The notes under the pieces were generated by a model. That model searched no databases, was not told where the DNA came from, and saw only the letters and a list, made by a program, of their open reading frames with translations. A stretch of 28,350 bases of DNA, taken from Lachnospiraceae bacterium UBA7182 (GTDB lineage Bacteria > Bacillota > Clostridia > Lachnospirales > Lachnospiraceae). Of this stretch, positions 14,449-21,907 are shown piece after piece. Each line of letters starts with the position of its first letter. Position 1 is the first letter of the stretch. The DNA lies in contig DKVI01000011.1 in assembly GCA_002491115.1 (NCBI GenBank), forward strand, positions 9,666 through 38,015. Reading direction: 5' to 3'. The translations under genes were made by a program, and so were the position numbers.

Positions 14449-15246
14449 TTAAAATTCGCAAATTTCCGAACACGCATCCCTGCCCGCCACCTGGATATCA
14501 AAATCATCCGGCTGATACGCCACAGGGTCCAGCCGTATTTCCAGCCTGACTGTCTCATAGGCCAGTTCCGCGTAATTGTTTTCCTGGCTGAGATGCCCAA
14601 GATACACCCGCTTTAACCCGTCATGGAGAATCCGGCATAAAAGCTGCCCTGCACTTTCATTGGACAGATGTCCTCTGCTGCCTAAGATCCTCCGCTTTAA
14701 CTCATATGGATACGGCCCCACTTCCAGCATCTGGATATCGTGATTCGCTTCCAGTAAAAGCGCGTCCACGCCTTTTAACCGCTCCACTATGTAATCTGTA
14801 TACACGCCCATATCCGTAGCTACCGCCGCGCTCTTCTTCCCGCACCGGAAACGGTATGCCACCGGTTCCGCCGCGTCATGGGATATTGTGAATGGTTCCA
14901 CTTCCACATCTCCCACCATAAAACGCTGATCCGCCCGGATTACATGATACAGTCCGCTGTCCACGGCTCCCAGGCTTTTCGTACGTTTCATCCGGTCAAT
15001 GGTTCCCTTCGTGGCATAGATCGGAAATCCGTACCTGCGCGCCAGGACACCTACGCCTTTGATATGGTCGGAATGTTCATGCGTAATCAAAAGCCCCTGA
15101 ATATCTCTGCCGTCCAGCTGAAGCTTTTTAAGCCCTTCCCCAATCCTTTTCGCGCTTATGCCCGCGTCCACCAACAGATGGGTCGTATCACTGCCTGTAT
15201 AGATACAGTTCCCGCTGCTGCCGCTGGCTATGCTGCATAATCTCAT
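14449..15246 (-). CDS. walJ: Metallo-beta-lactamase fold hydrolase WalJ (YycJ)
   Basis: A 265-residue metallo-hydrolase of the WalJ/YycJ family. The metal-binding motif is THEHSDH (55-61), with more ligands downstream (HDAAEP and GHLSQENN). The start MRLCSIASGSSGNC is characteristic. The protein is often near the WalKR system in Bacillus and has been linked to DNA repair and cell-wall processes. Here it follows coaE with an ATGA overlap and lies with polA, which suits a DNA metabolism role. No walKR genes are seen. Confidence 0.88.
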   Translation of the reverse strand: MRLCSIASGSSGNCIYTGSDTTHLLVDAGISAKRIGEGLKKLQLDGRDIQGLLITHEHSDHIKGVGVLARRYGFPIYATKGTIDRMKRTKSLGAVDSGLYHVIRADQRFMVGDVEVEPFTISHDAAEPVAYRFRCGKKSAAVATDMGVYTDYIVERLKGVDALLLEANHDIQMLEVGPYPYELKRRILGSRGHLSNESAGQLLCRILHDGLKRVYLGHLSQENNYAELAYETVRLEIRLDPVAYQPDDFDIQVAGRDACSEICEF

Positions 15247-15833
15247 CTGCTTTTCATCCTTCTGTCAATCTGGCGCCAGGTATCCTCCTGCGCCTTATTA
15301 TTATCTATGACAAACTCGCACCGGCTCAAAAATTCTTCATGCGTCTTCTGATTTGCAAAGATCTGATCAATCCTCTCGTCGGTATAACCACGGGACTTTT
15401 TAAGCCTGTCCCGCCTTCGTTCCTCATTCGTATAAATATACCACGTTTCGTCGCAGAATGCATCATATTTTTCTTCCAGAAACAGCGCGGCTTCTACCAC
15501 TGCATATTTTTCCCCCGCATTTTCTGCCTGCGTAAGCCGGGAAAGGATCGCTTCTTTGACCGCCGGGTGGATGATGGCATTTAATGCTTTTAGCTTTTCC
15601 TCGTCTGCAAAGACAATGCCGCCCAGTACTTTTCTGTCAACAGATCCGTCTTCGGACAGGATGCCTTCCCCGAAAACAGACAGGATCTTCTGATACGCCT
15701 CCCTGCCCGGCTCCATGACTTCATGTCCTATTTCGTCCGCCTGGATTACTTTTGCCCTGTACTGTCCGGCCAGATACATAAGTACGGTACTCTTGCCCGC
15801 TCCGACCCCGCCGGTCACTCCGATTATCTTCAT
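15243..15833 (-). CDS. coaE: Dephospho-CoA kinase
   Basis: A 196-residue P-loop kinase that phosphorylates the 3'-OH of dephospho-CoA in the last step of CoA synthesis. Walker A is GGVGAGKST (8-16), followed by IQADEIGHEVMEPG (about 30-43) and IIHPAVKEAI, all typical of CoaE. The ATG starts immediately after the polA stop, and GAGGCG in the end of polA serves as its ribosome binding site. Co-occurrence with polA is a common Firmicutes arrangement. Confidence 0.95.
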   Translation of the reverse strand: MKIIGVTGGVGAGKSTVLMYLAGQYRAKVIQADEIGHEVMEPGREAYQKILSVFGEGILSEDGSVDRKVLGGIVFADEEKLKALNAIIHPAVKEAILSRLTQAENAGEKYAVVEAALFLEEKYDAFCDETWYIYTNEERRRDRLKKSRGYTDERIDQIFANQKTHEEFLSRCEFVIDNNKAQEDTWRQIDRRMKSR

Positions 15834-18419
15834 CTATTTCGCCTCATACCAGTTGTTTCCCCGATGCATGTCGATCTCTAAAGGTACGTTTAGTTTCGCT
15901 GCCTGCTGCATCTCTTCCTGTAAGATCCGCTCTACCTGTTCCACTTCCTCCAGACGCGCTTCAATCAACAGTTCGTCGTGTACCTGGAGAATCAGACGGG
16001 AGGCAAGCCCTTCTTCCTTCAGCCGGTCGTGTACCCGTATCATGGCGATTTTGATGATATCGGCAGCCGTCCCCTGGATGGGCGAGTTCATAGCCACCCG
16101 CTCCCCGAAGGAACGCTGCATATAGTTGGAAGATTTAAGCTCCGGAATGGGCCTGCGCCTCTGATACATGGTGGACACATATCCCTGCTCCTTTGCATGC
16201 TCCACCAGGCCGTCCAAAAATTCTTTGATGCCCGGATACGTCTCAAAATACCGGTCAATATACGCCTGTGCCTCCTTTTTGGAAATGCTTAAATCCTGGG
16301 ACAGCCCAAAAGAGCTGATCCCGTAGACAATACCGAAATTCACCGCCTTCGCGTTGCGCCTTTGCAGCGGCGTTACTTCTTCAAACGGTATGTGAAATAC
16401 CTGGGATGCCGTAATCCTGTGGATATCCTCCGCCTGATGATATGCTTCTGTGAGCTTTTCATCCCCTGACATATGAGCCAGCACCCGAAGTTCGATCTGA
16501 GAATAATCCGCGTCCACAAATACACAGCCTTCTTCCGGGATAAACACTTTGCGGATCAGTCTTCCCAGCTCCATACGCACAGGAATATTCTGAAGGTTCG
16601 GCTCCGTACTGCTGATCCGCCCTGTGGCGGTGATCGTCTGATTAAACTTGCTGTGAATCCTGCCGTCCTGCGCAATACACGCGCCCAGACCGTCCGCATA
16701 GGTGGATTTAAGCTTGGTAAGCTGCCTGTATTCCAGAATATCCTGCACGATCGGATATTCCGGCGCCAGCTTATCCAGCACTTCCGCAGAAGTAGAATAT
16801 CCTGTTCTGGTCTTTTTCCCGTTGGGAAGTCCCAGTTTGTCGAACAGAATCACGCCAAGCTGCTTGGGCGAGTTGATATTAAAGGGTTCGCCTGCCGCTT
16901 CGTGAATCTTCTGCTCCAGCTCCGAGATTCTGCCGGTCAGCGCTTCCCCGTAGGCTTTTAATTCCTCTCCGTTGACCCGTATACCTGCCTGTTCCATATC
17001 GTAGAGTGTAAATACCAGCGGCATCTCGATCTCATAGAACAGCTTCTTCATATCCATCTCTTCCAGCTTTTTTAAAAGCTCCGAAGCTCTCTTCCAGGTG
17101 GTCAGGGCAGCGTAGGGCTTGCCCAGGTCATCATGGGCATAGCTGTTCATCAAAGGATTCACCAGATAGGCGGCGATCTCTATATCAAACAGATGCTCTG
17201 TATGCGCCGGCCGCATATGGCTTAACAGGCTTTTCACATCCGAAGACGCGCACAGAGGCACCTGTTCTGTGACCTCTTTCAGGCAGTCCATCAGATAGGC
17301 CTCTGTCAAAAAGCCTTCCGCCGCAATATAGTACGCCTCCGTATCGGACAGCGCCAGCGATATGCCCGTCTCCTGCTCCGCCACCATCCTTCCGGAATCG
17401 GACAGGGTAAGCGTCAGGCTGTTTTCTTTCTCCTGTCTGCATATTTCAAAAGCGATTTTTTCCTGCTGTTTCGCTCTGGAAAATATTTCTTCCGCTTCGC
17501 TTAGATCTGTGACCCTTTTAGCTTCGGGTTCTGCCTGTGAAAGGGTAGCCGCCTGATCGAATCGATCCAGAAACTTTTTAAAATTCAGTTTCCGGCACTG
17601 TTCGTAGGCTTCTGGCGTATAAGGATTGGTGTATTTTGCCTGCTCCCAGTCAAAAGAGACCGGCGCTTCCACGCAGATGGTAGCCAGCTCTTTGCTCATG
17701 ACCGCCATGTCATAATGGTTTTTTAACGCCTCTTTCGTACGGTTGGGCCTGATCTCCTCCACATGCGCGTACGCGTTTTCTATGTTCCCGTAAGCGATGA
17801 TCAGGCTGGTGGCTCCTTTTTCCCCGATCCCCGGCACGCCCGGAATATTGTCGGAAGAATCACCCATCAGCGCTTTCAGTTCGATGATCTGTGCAGGCGT
17901 CACCTGATAAGTATTCACCACATCCGCCGCGTGATAGTTCTCGATCTCGGTACTTCCCCGCTTTGTTTTGGGCATCCGGATCATGATTTTATCCGTGGCA
18001 ATCTGGAGCAGGTCCTTATCTCCTGAAACGATCACCGTATCCAGCCCTCTTTCTTCGCTCTTTCTGGCTACGGTACCCAGAAGATCGTCCGCCTCGTACC
18101 CTTCCAGCATCAGAAGCGGGATTCCCATGGCAGTCAGAAGTTCTTTCATGACCGGAATCTGCTCCCTTAATTCCTCCGGCATACTTTTGCGGGTTCCTTT
18201 GTAGGCTTCATACATCTTATGCCGGAAGGTGGGCGCTCCCAGATCAAACGCCACCGCCAGGTAATCGGGCTTTTCTTCATCCAGAATCCGGAACATAATA
18301 TTCAGAAAACCAAAAATGCCGTTGGTATGCAGCCCATCGGCATTGGTCAGATCCGGCACGCCATAAAATGCCCTGTGTATGATACTGTGTCCGTCTATTA
18401 ATACGATCTTTTCACTCAT
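15834..18419 (-). CDS. polA: DNA polymerase I
   Basis: An 861-residue PolA with three regions. The N-terminal 5'-3' exonuclease is intact (DGHSIIHRAFYG, GYEADDLLGT, VSGDKDLLQIA, GDSSDNIPGVPGIGEKGA). The middle domain has lost the Asp-Glu motif of the 3'-5' proofreading exonuclease: the corresponding stretch reads KIAFEICRQEKENS, so no proofreading is expected. The polymerase domain has motif A DYSQIELR (638-645), motif B RRNAKAVNFGIVYG and motif C QVHDELL (His814, Asp815, Glu816). The ATG at 18419 overlaps the upstream stop (TGATG) and has GAGGTGG before it; a GTG at 18431 is less likely. Confidence 0.97.
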   Translation of the reverse strand: MSEKIVLIDGHSIIHRAFYGVPDLTNADGLHTNGIFGFLNIMFRILDEEKPDYLAVAFDLGAPTFRHKMYEAYKGTRKSMPEELREQIPVMKELLTAMGIPLLMLEGYEADDLLGTVARKSEERGLDTVIVSGDKDLLQIATDKIMIRMPKTKRGSTEIENYHAADVVNTYQVTPAQIIELKALMGDSSDNIPGVPGIGEKGATSLIIAYGNIENAYAHVEEIRPNRTKEALKNHYDMAVMSKELATICVEAPVSFDWEQAKYTNPYTPEAYEQCRKLNFKKFLDRFDQAATLSQAEPEAKRVTDLSEAEEIFSRAKQQEKIAFEICRQEKENSLTLTLSDSGRMVAEQETGISLALSDTEAYYIAAEGFLTEAYLMDCLKEVTEQVPLCASSDVKSLLSHMRPAHTEHLFDIEIAAYLVNPLMNSYAHDDLGKPYAALTTWKRASELLKKLEEMDMKKLFYEIEMPLVFTLYDMEQAGIRVNGEELKAYGEALTGRISELEQKIHEAAGEPFNINSPKQLGVILFDKLGLPNGKKTRTGYSTSAEVLDKLAPEYPIVQDILEYRQLTKLKSTYADGLGACIAQDGRIHSKFNQTITATGRISSTEPNLQNIPVRMELGRLIRKVFIPEEGCVFVDADYSQIELRVLAHMSGDEKLTEAYHQAEDIHRITASQVFHIPFEEVTPLQRRNAKAVNFGIVYGISSFGLSQDLSISKKEAQAYIDRYFETYPGIKEFLDGLVEHAKEQGYVSTMYQRRRPIPELKSSNYMQRSFGERVAMNSPIQGTAADIIKIAMIRVHDRLKEEGLASRLILQVHDELLIEARLEEVEQVERILQEEMQQAAKLNVPLEIDMHRGNNWYEAK

Positions 18420-18742
18420 CAGAAAAACCACCTCACTATCATATAGAATAAGACTGCCGTTGACGCCGCTTTCATCAGAATCGTATAAGTCGTAAGAAAA
18501 TATGTGTCCCGCATATCCTCCTCGGAAGTCTCCAGAGAATCTTCCACCAGTGTCCGGTAATCAATCTCTTCTTCCGCGCCGTTTAACTGACGGATACCCG
18601 CAAACACCGTGGCATAGACTTCCAGCTCTTCGTAACACTCCTTACAGTGGCGTATATGTTTAACAAACTGCTCCTCTTCCTTTTCTTCCATATCCCCGTT
18701 GATGTATGGAACCAAAAGGCGCTGCGCTTCTTTACAGTTCAT
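18419..18742 (-). CDS. Small zinc-finger membrane protein (zf-HC2, anti-sigma-like)
   Basis: A 107-residue protein with Cys3 and the motif H29-x3-C33-x2-C36 (KHIRHCKEC), as in the zinc-binding anti-sigma factor domain, then a mostly acidic linker and one C-terminal membrane helix (about 88-107, ending IVRWFF). Anti-sigma factors with this layout hold an ECF sigma factor at the membrane, but no sigma gene is beside it. It could be an orphan regulator or a membrane-bound protein of another role. It is the first gene of the polA operon. An upstream in-frame ATG at 18787 would overlap the relic ORF and is not favoured. Confidence 0.72.
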   Translation of the reverse strand: MNCKEAQRLLVPYINGDMEEKEEEQFVKHIRHCKECYEELEVYATVFAGIRQLNGAEEEIDYRTLVEDSLETSEEDMRDTYFLTTYTILMKAASTAVLFYMIVRWFF

Positions 18743-18743
18743 A

Positions 18744-18935
18744 CTACAGCACCTGCGCCTTTCCTGTATATGGATGGCTGTCCGCATAGGCCGACGCTTC
18801 TGCCGCGAACACGCCTGGTTTCATTTTGTCAAAATATTCCCGCTGCCATACGGTATAATCAAAATCATCCCTTTTAATTTGAAACTGATCATCATAAGGA
18901 CGATTATAACTGGAATTATCCAAATATATTCTCAC
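18744..18935 (-). pseudogene. Relic of a PIN-toxin/antitoxin pair
   Basis: A 63-residue ORF starting at GTG (AAGGAG 11 nt upstream). The N-terminus, MRIYLDNSSYNRPYDDQ, looks like the first strand of PIN-domain toxins of Firmicutes (pattern I.LD...NRP.DD). The remainder, WQREYFDKMKPGVFAAEASA followed by YADSHPYTGK, looks instead like the C-terminal part of a small antitoxin partner. In an intact module the antitoxin gene comes first and the toxin is over 100 residues long, so this ORF seems to be a rearranged fusion of two truncated genes. This resemblance is from memory of the families and was not searched. It ends one base before the zinc-finger gene starts. Confidence 0.45.
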
Positions 18936-19035
18936 GTCTGTCTTTTCTCCTTCTTACTGACTCCTGTTTTTTATCTTATCATAAGCAATGGAAAATATCC
19001 ACATTTCAGAACAATTAAATACAAACATTTTTGAT

Positions 19036-19081
19036 CAAAAACGGCGTGAAACCCAAACCACACTGGTTCGATTTCACGCCG
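19036..19081 (-). terminator. Terminator after tRNA-Leu
   Basis: A perfect 10-bp stem, CGGCGTGAAA (19042-19051) with TTTCACGCCG (19072-19081). It is followed on the minus strand by TTTTTGA. It begins 6 nt after the tRNA. Confidence 0.88.
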
Positions 19082-19087
19082 CAAATA

Positions 19088-19170
19088 TGCAGGAGATGGG
19101 ACTTGAACCCACACAAGGTCACCCTCGTCAGATTTTGAGTCTGATGCGTCTGCCATTCCGCCACTCCTGC
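19088..19170 (-). tRNA. tRNA-Leu (anticodon CAA)
   Basis: Class II tRNA of 83 nt. The acceptor stem is GCAGGAG/CTCCTGC with discriminator A; the anticodon loop is CTCAAAA, giving CAA, which reads UUG. It has the long variable arm expected for tRNA-Leu, and GGTTCAAGTCC in the T arm. The 3' CCA is not encoded. It stands alone, followed by a terminator. Confidence 0.95.
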
Positions 19171-19220
19171 GTCTTCAACTTCTGTATTCTACCATAGATT
19201 TTCCAATCGTGCAAGCAAAA

Positions 19221-19260
19221 TTTTTCAGCCGATCCGACTTTTTCATGGTCAGACCGGCTG
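19221..19260 (-). terminator. Terminator after lysA
   Basis: On the minus strand CAGCCGGTCTGAC pairs with GTCGGATCGGCTG as a 13-bp stem containing two G-U pairs. It is followed by AAAAATTTT. It begins about 8 bp after the lysA stop. Confidence 0.78.
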
Positions 19261-19268
19261 ACTGATCT

Positions 19269-20540
19269 TTATTTCAACAGCTTCTCTCCGATCTCGAAGC
19301 AGTCGAACGTTGCGAAATAATCTTTCAGTGTCTCTGCCCTGCGGATCAACTGCGCGGTGCCGTCTTCTTTCAGAAGAATCTCCGCCGAACGAAGCTTTCC
19401 ATTATAATTGTATCCCATGGAATGTCCATGAGCGCCTGCGTCGTGAATAAACAGATAATCGCCTTTCTCAATCTCGGGAAGCATGCGGTCGATGGCGAAT
19501 TTGTCACAGTTCTCGCACAGGGAACCTGTCACGTCATACTTATGATCGCATGGGCTGTCCTCCTTGCCCAGCACGGTGATATGATGATACGCGCCGTAGA
19601 TCGCCGGGCGCATCAGATCCGCCGCGCAGGCGTCTGTCCCGATATATTCCTTATGGATATGCTTCTCGTGAATCGCCTTCGTCACCAGCCCGCCAAAAGG
19701 ACCTGTCATATAGCGTCCAAGCTCCGTATAGATCGCCACATCCCCCATACCCGCGGGTACAAGGACTTCTTCGTATACTTTGCGCACGCCCTCGCCGATA
19801 ACCTTAATATCGTTAGGCTCCTGATCCGGGCGGTAGGGGATACCGATCCCTCCGGACAGGTTGATAAACTCAATATGCGCGCCTGTTTCCTCTTTTAGCT
19901 GTACCGCTTTCTCAAACAATACTTTCGCCAGCAAAGGATAATATTCATTGGTCACCGTATTGCTGGCAAGGAACGCATGGATACCGAAATGCTCCACACC
20001 TTTTCCTTTCATAATCTTAAAAGCTTCCGTGATCTGCCCGTCTGTCATACCGTACTTGGAATCTCCGGGGTTGTCCATGATGCCATTGCTCATCTTAAAA
20101 TACCCGCCCGGGTTATAACGGCAGCTCATGGTCTTTGGCAGATATCCCACAGATTTTTCCACCGCCTCGATATGCGTGATATCGTCCAGGTTAATGATAC
20201 CGCCTAATTTCTCGCAGTACGCAAACTCCTGAAGCGGGGTATCATTAGAGGAAAACATGATATCATGCCCTGTGATCCCTGCTGCTTCCGACAGCACCAG
20301 TTCCGCCATGGAAGAACAGTCGCTTCCGCAGCCATACTCTTTAAAGATCCCCATCAGGAAGGGATTCGGCGTCGCCTTCACCGCGAAATATTCCTTATAC
20401 CCCTGGTTCCAGGAAAATGCATCATACAATGCTTTTACATTCTCACGAAGACCCTTCTCATCATAAATATGGAACGGCGTCGGGTATTTTTTTACAATCT
20501 CTTCAATCTGTGCTTTTGTGACAAACGGTAGTTTTTTCAT
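19269..20540 (-). CDS. lysA: Diaminopimelate decarboxylase
   Basis: A 423-residue PLP-dependent decarboxylase that converts meso-diaminopimelate to L-lysine. The N-terminal alanine-racemase-like barrel has the PLP lysine (Lys55) in YFAVKATPNP, then HFGIHAFLASNT and LSGGIGIPY. The C-terminal domain has TGSLCENCDKFA and DAGAHGHSMGYNYNG, typical of the clostridial LysA branch. Related fold-III decarboxylases of other amino acids are possible but less likely. GAGGAG lies before the ATG. It is monocistronic, with its own consensus promoter and terminator. Its short leader contains a motif that recurs around the neighbouring small gene. Confidence 0.9.
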   Translation of the reverse strand: MKKLPFVTKAQIEEIVKKYPTPFHIYDEKGLRENVKALYDAFSWNQGYKEYFAVKATPNPFLMGIFKEYGCGSDCSSMAELVLSEAAGITGHDIMFSSNDTPLQEFAYCEKLGGIINLDDITHIEAVEKSVGYLPKTMSCRYNPGGYFKMSNGIMDNPGDSKYGMTDGQITEAFKIMKGKGVEHFGIHAFLASNTVTNEYYPLLAKVLFEKAVQLKEETGAHIEFINLSGGIGIPYRPDQEPNDIKVIGEGVRKVYEEVLVPAGMGDVAIYTELGRYMTGPFGGLVTKAIHEKHIHKEYIGTDACAADLMRPAIYGAYHHITVLGKEDSPCDHKYDVTGSLCENCDKFAIDRMLPEIEKGDYLFIHDAGAHGHSMGYNYNGKLRSAEILLKEDGTAQLIRRAETLKDYFATFDCFEIGEKLLK

Positions 20541-20560
20541 AGGTTCACTCCTCGCTGTTT

Positions 20561-20583
20561 AATTCGATAAAGGCTTTACACTT
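20561..20583 (+). repeat. Copy 1 of the ATAAAGGCTTTACAC motif
   Basis: AATTCGATAAAGGCTTTACACTT lies in the 5' leader of lysA, between its predicted start of transcription (about 20597) and its start codon. It matches 20695-20716 at ATAAAGGCTTTACAC. On lysA mRNA the complementary strand is present, so it could be an operator or leader element. Confidence 0.55.
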
Positions 20584-20604
20584 TAAATGTAATATTCTTT
20601 CGAT

Positions 20605-20632
20605 ATTCTACCATATTTTCCGCTTTTGTCAA
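20605..20632 (-). promoter_or_regulatory. lysA promoter
   Basis: TTGACA (20632-20627) and TAGAAT (20610-20605) are separated by 16 bp on the minus strand. Predicted start of transcription is near 20597, so the leader is about 57 nt. This is too short for a lysine riboswitch. Confidence 0.75.
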
Positions 20633-20694
20633 TCATAATATCTCCTGTACATGCTCAATAATGCTGTTGTATAAGGACATCAGCACATTGGTAA

Positions 20695-20716
20695 TTGAAT
20701 AAAGGCTTTACACCTT
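20695..20716 (+). repeat. Copy 2 of the 22-bp motif (left inverted copy)
   Basis: TTGAATAAAGGCTTTACACCTT matches the reverse complement of 21007-21028 at 20 of 22 bases. Together they bracket the small gene as terminal-inverted-repeat-like ends. The motif also carries the -35 hexamer of the small gene. Confidence 0.6.
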
Positions 20717-20735
20717 CCATCGCATCTATTATAAT
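20707..20735 (+). promoter_or_regulatory. Promoter of the small low-GC gene
   Basis: TTTACA (20707-20712), a 17-bp spacer and TATAAT (20730-20735) form a near-consensus sigma-A promoter. The -35 lies inside the repeated motif. A protein binding that motif could block it. Confidence 0.72.
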
Positions 20736-20789
20736 AACAGGTAACAACAAAATACCATATCATAGCAGGCAGTGAAAAGAGGTGAGCAT

Positions 20790-20981
20790 ATGCCGATTAG
20801 TCTTGAAATTGTAGAAAGATCAATTAATGATTTTTCAAGGGTACAAAGACGTATGTTAATAGCAAAAAAAGAAAATGCTACTGAAATGTATGCAGATCTT
20901 AAAGATGAATACTATACATTAAAAGCATTACTTACTGTAGCAGGTGTTAATCTGACAGAAATTGATTACATGAAAGAGTAA
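20790..20981 (+). CDS. Unidentified 63-residue protein, low GC
   Basis: A short, mostly helical protein beginning MPISLEIVERSINDFSRVQ. Its middle has a Lys/Arg-rich stretch RRMLIAKKENATEM, followed by YADLKDEYYTLKALLTVAG, and it ends IDYMKE. No family is recognised and no signal or membrane segment is seen. The start ATG at 20790 follows AGAGGTG at 6 nt. GC of the ORF is about 29%, much below its neighbours, which suggests a foreign origin. It has its own promoter and terminator and stands alone between lysA and the sorbose operon. Confidence 0.68.
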   Translation: MPISLEIVERSINDFSRVQRRMLIAKKENATEMYADLKDEYYTLKALLTVAGVNLTEIDYMKE

Positions 20982-21004
20982 CCTCAACCGCGTAAACTAT
21001 AAAT

Positions 21005-21051
21005 AAAAGGTGTAAAGTCTTTATTGAAGCATGAAGGACTTTACACCTTTT
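21005..21051. terminator. Bidirectional terminator with 15-bp perfect stem
   Basis: AAAAGGTGTAAAGTC (21005-21019) is the exact reverse complement of GACTTTACACCTTTT (21037-21051). It ends in T-tracts on both strands. It terminates the small gene on the plus strand and the sorbose-operon regulator on the minus strand. Both arms contain the repeated TTTACACCTT motif. Confidence 0.85.
21007..21028 (-). repeat. Right inverted copy of the 22-bp motif
   Basis: On the minus strand this reads TTCAATAAAGACTTTACACCTT, matching copy 2 at 20695-20716 in 20 of 22 positions. A further shorter copy (ATGAAGGACTTTACACCTT) lies at 21031-21049 on the plus strand and forms the hairpin with it. Confidence 0.55.
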
Positions 21052-21058
21052 CACGACC

Positions 21059-21907
21059 CTACATTTTTTCCTCCGCAACCGACTGCTCATGCTTCGACAG
21101 CTTTTCATAAGAGCCTCCCTTTGCCGAAAACAACAGCAGAAACAAAGTGTCAATCACGGCCATTGCCGACATTCTTGTAAAACTGATCTGTTCATGGAAA
21201 AGAGGTTCCCGGGTAGACGTCCGTATGACATAGTCGCATTTCTCCGCGATCGGCGATTTGACCTGATTGGTAATGGCGATAGTCAGAACCTGATTTTCTC
21301 CGGCAATCTCCACCATTTTAAACAGCCGCCTGGAGGCACCGGAAGCCGAGATCGCAAACAGCACATCTCCCTTTTTCAGATTTCTTGCCGTTGCCTCCTG
21401 CGTTTCCCAGATCGTAGAACTGACCGCACGAAGTCCCAACTGATTGAATTTGTAGACGCTGTCCATTGCAATGGGAATCGTATTCCCCATTGCGGCAAAC
21501 TCGATGGTATCTGCCCGCAAAATATGATCAATGATCTCTTTTATCTGCTTTGCATCAAAATTCTGGAACGTCGACTGCAGTTCCTCAATCTTACTGCTCA
21601 GAATATTGTGAAGCGACTGCTCCATATGGCTGCAACTGATCTCTGTGGTCGTTACCAGATGCTCCTGACGGCGTAACTCTCCCGCCATCCGGATCTTCAG
21701 CTGATGAAACCCCGAACAGCCCACCTTCTTGCAGAAACGGATCACCGTCGCCTGACTGGCCTCACACTGTCCCGACAGCTCGGACACGGACATCTCAATG
21801 GCCTGTTCCGGATGGTTAATCACATAATCCGCCACTTTTTTCTCTGCGTCATACAGACTGTCATATTTTGAAAATATTTCGTCTCTCACGGATGTAATCC
21901 CGCCCAT
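21059..21907 (-). CDS. RpiR/MurR-family regulator of the sorbose operon
   Basis: A 282-residue regulator with an N-terminal RpiR-type HTH (MSVSELSGQCEASQATVIRF, about 39-58, then CKKVGCSGFHQLK) and a C-terminal SIS domain (about 120-260) with FAAMGNTIPIAMDSV and FAISASGASRRLF, which binds phosphorylated sugars. The gene overlaps the end of sorE by 22 bp, and AAGGAG lies 6 nt before its ATG, so it is the last gene of the operon. It probably senses sorbose-1-phosphate or glucitol-6-phosphate. Sorbose operons more often carry a SorC-type regulator, so this is an alternative control arrangement. Confidence 0.92.
   Translation of the reverse strand: MGGITSVRDEIFSKYDSLYDAEKKVADYVINHPEQAIEMSVSELSGQCEASQATVIRFCKKVGCSGFHQLKIRMAGELRRQEHLVTTTEISCSHMEQSLHNILSSKIEELQSTFQNFDAKQIKEIIDHILRADTIEFAAMGNTIPIAMDSVYKFNQLGLRAVSSTIWETQEATARNLKKGDVLFAISASGASRRLFKMVEIAGENQVLTIAITNQVKSPIAEKCDYVIRTSTREPLFHEQISFTRMSAMAVIDTLFLLLFSAKGGSYEKLSKHEQSVAEEKM

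Noticed and set aside
15834..18419. A damaged polA because the proofreading motif is missing
   Set aside because: Loss of the 3'-5' exonuclease motif is normal in many Gram-positive PolA proteins; the exonuclease and polymerase motifs are intact.
20541..20604. Lysine riboswitch or T-box in the lysA leader
   Set aside because: The predicted leader is only about 57 nt and has no anti-terminator, specifier loop or conserved T-box sequence.
20790..20981. Small gene as an antitoxin
   Set aside because: No toxin partner is adjacent and the protein matches no antitoxin family that I recognise.
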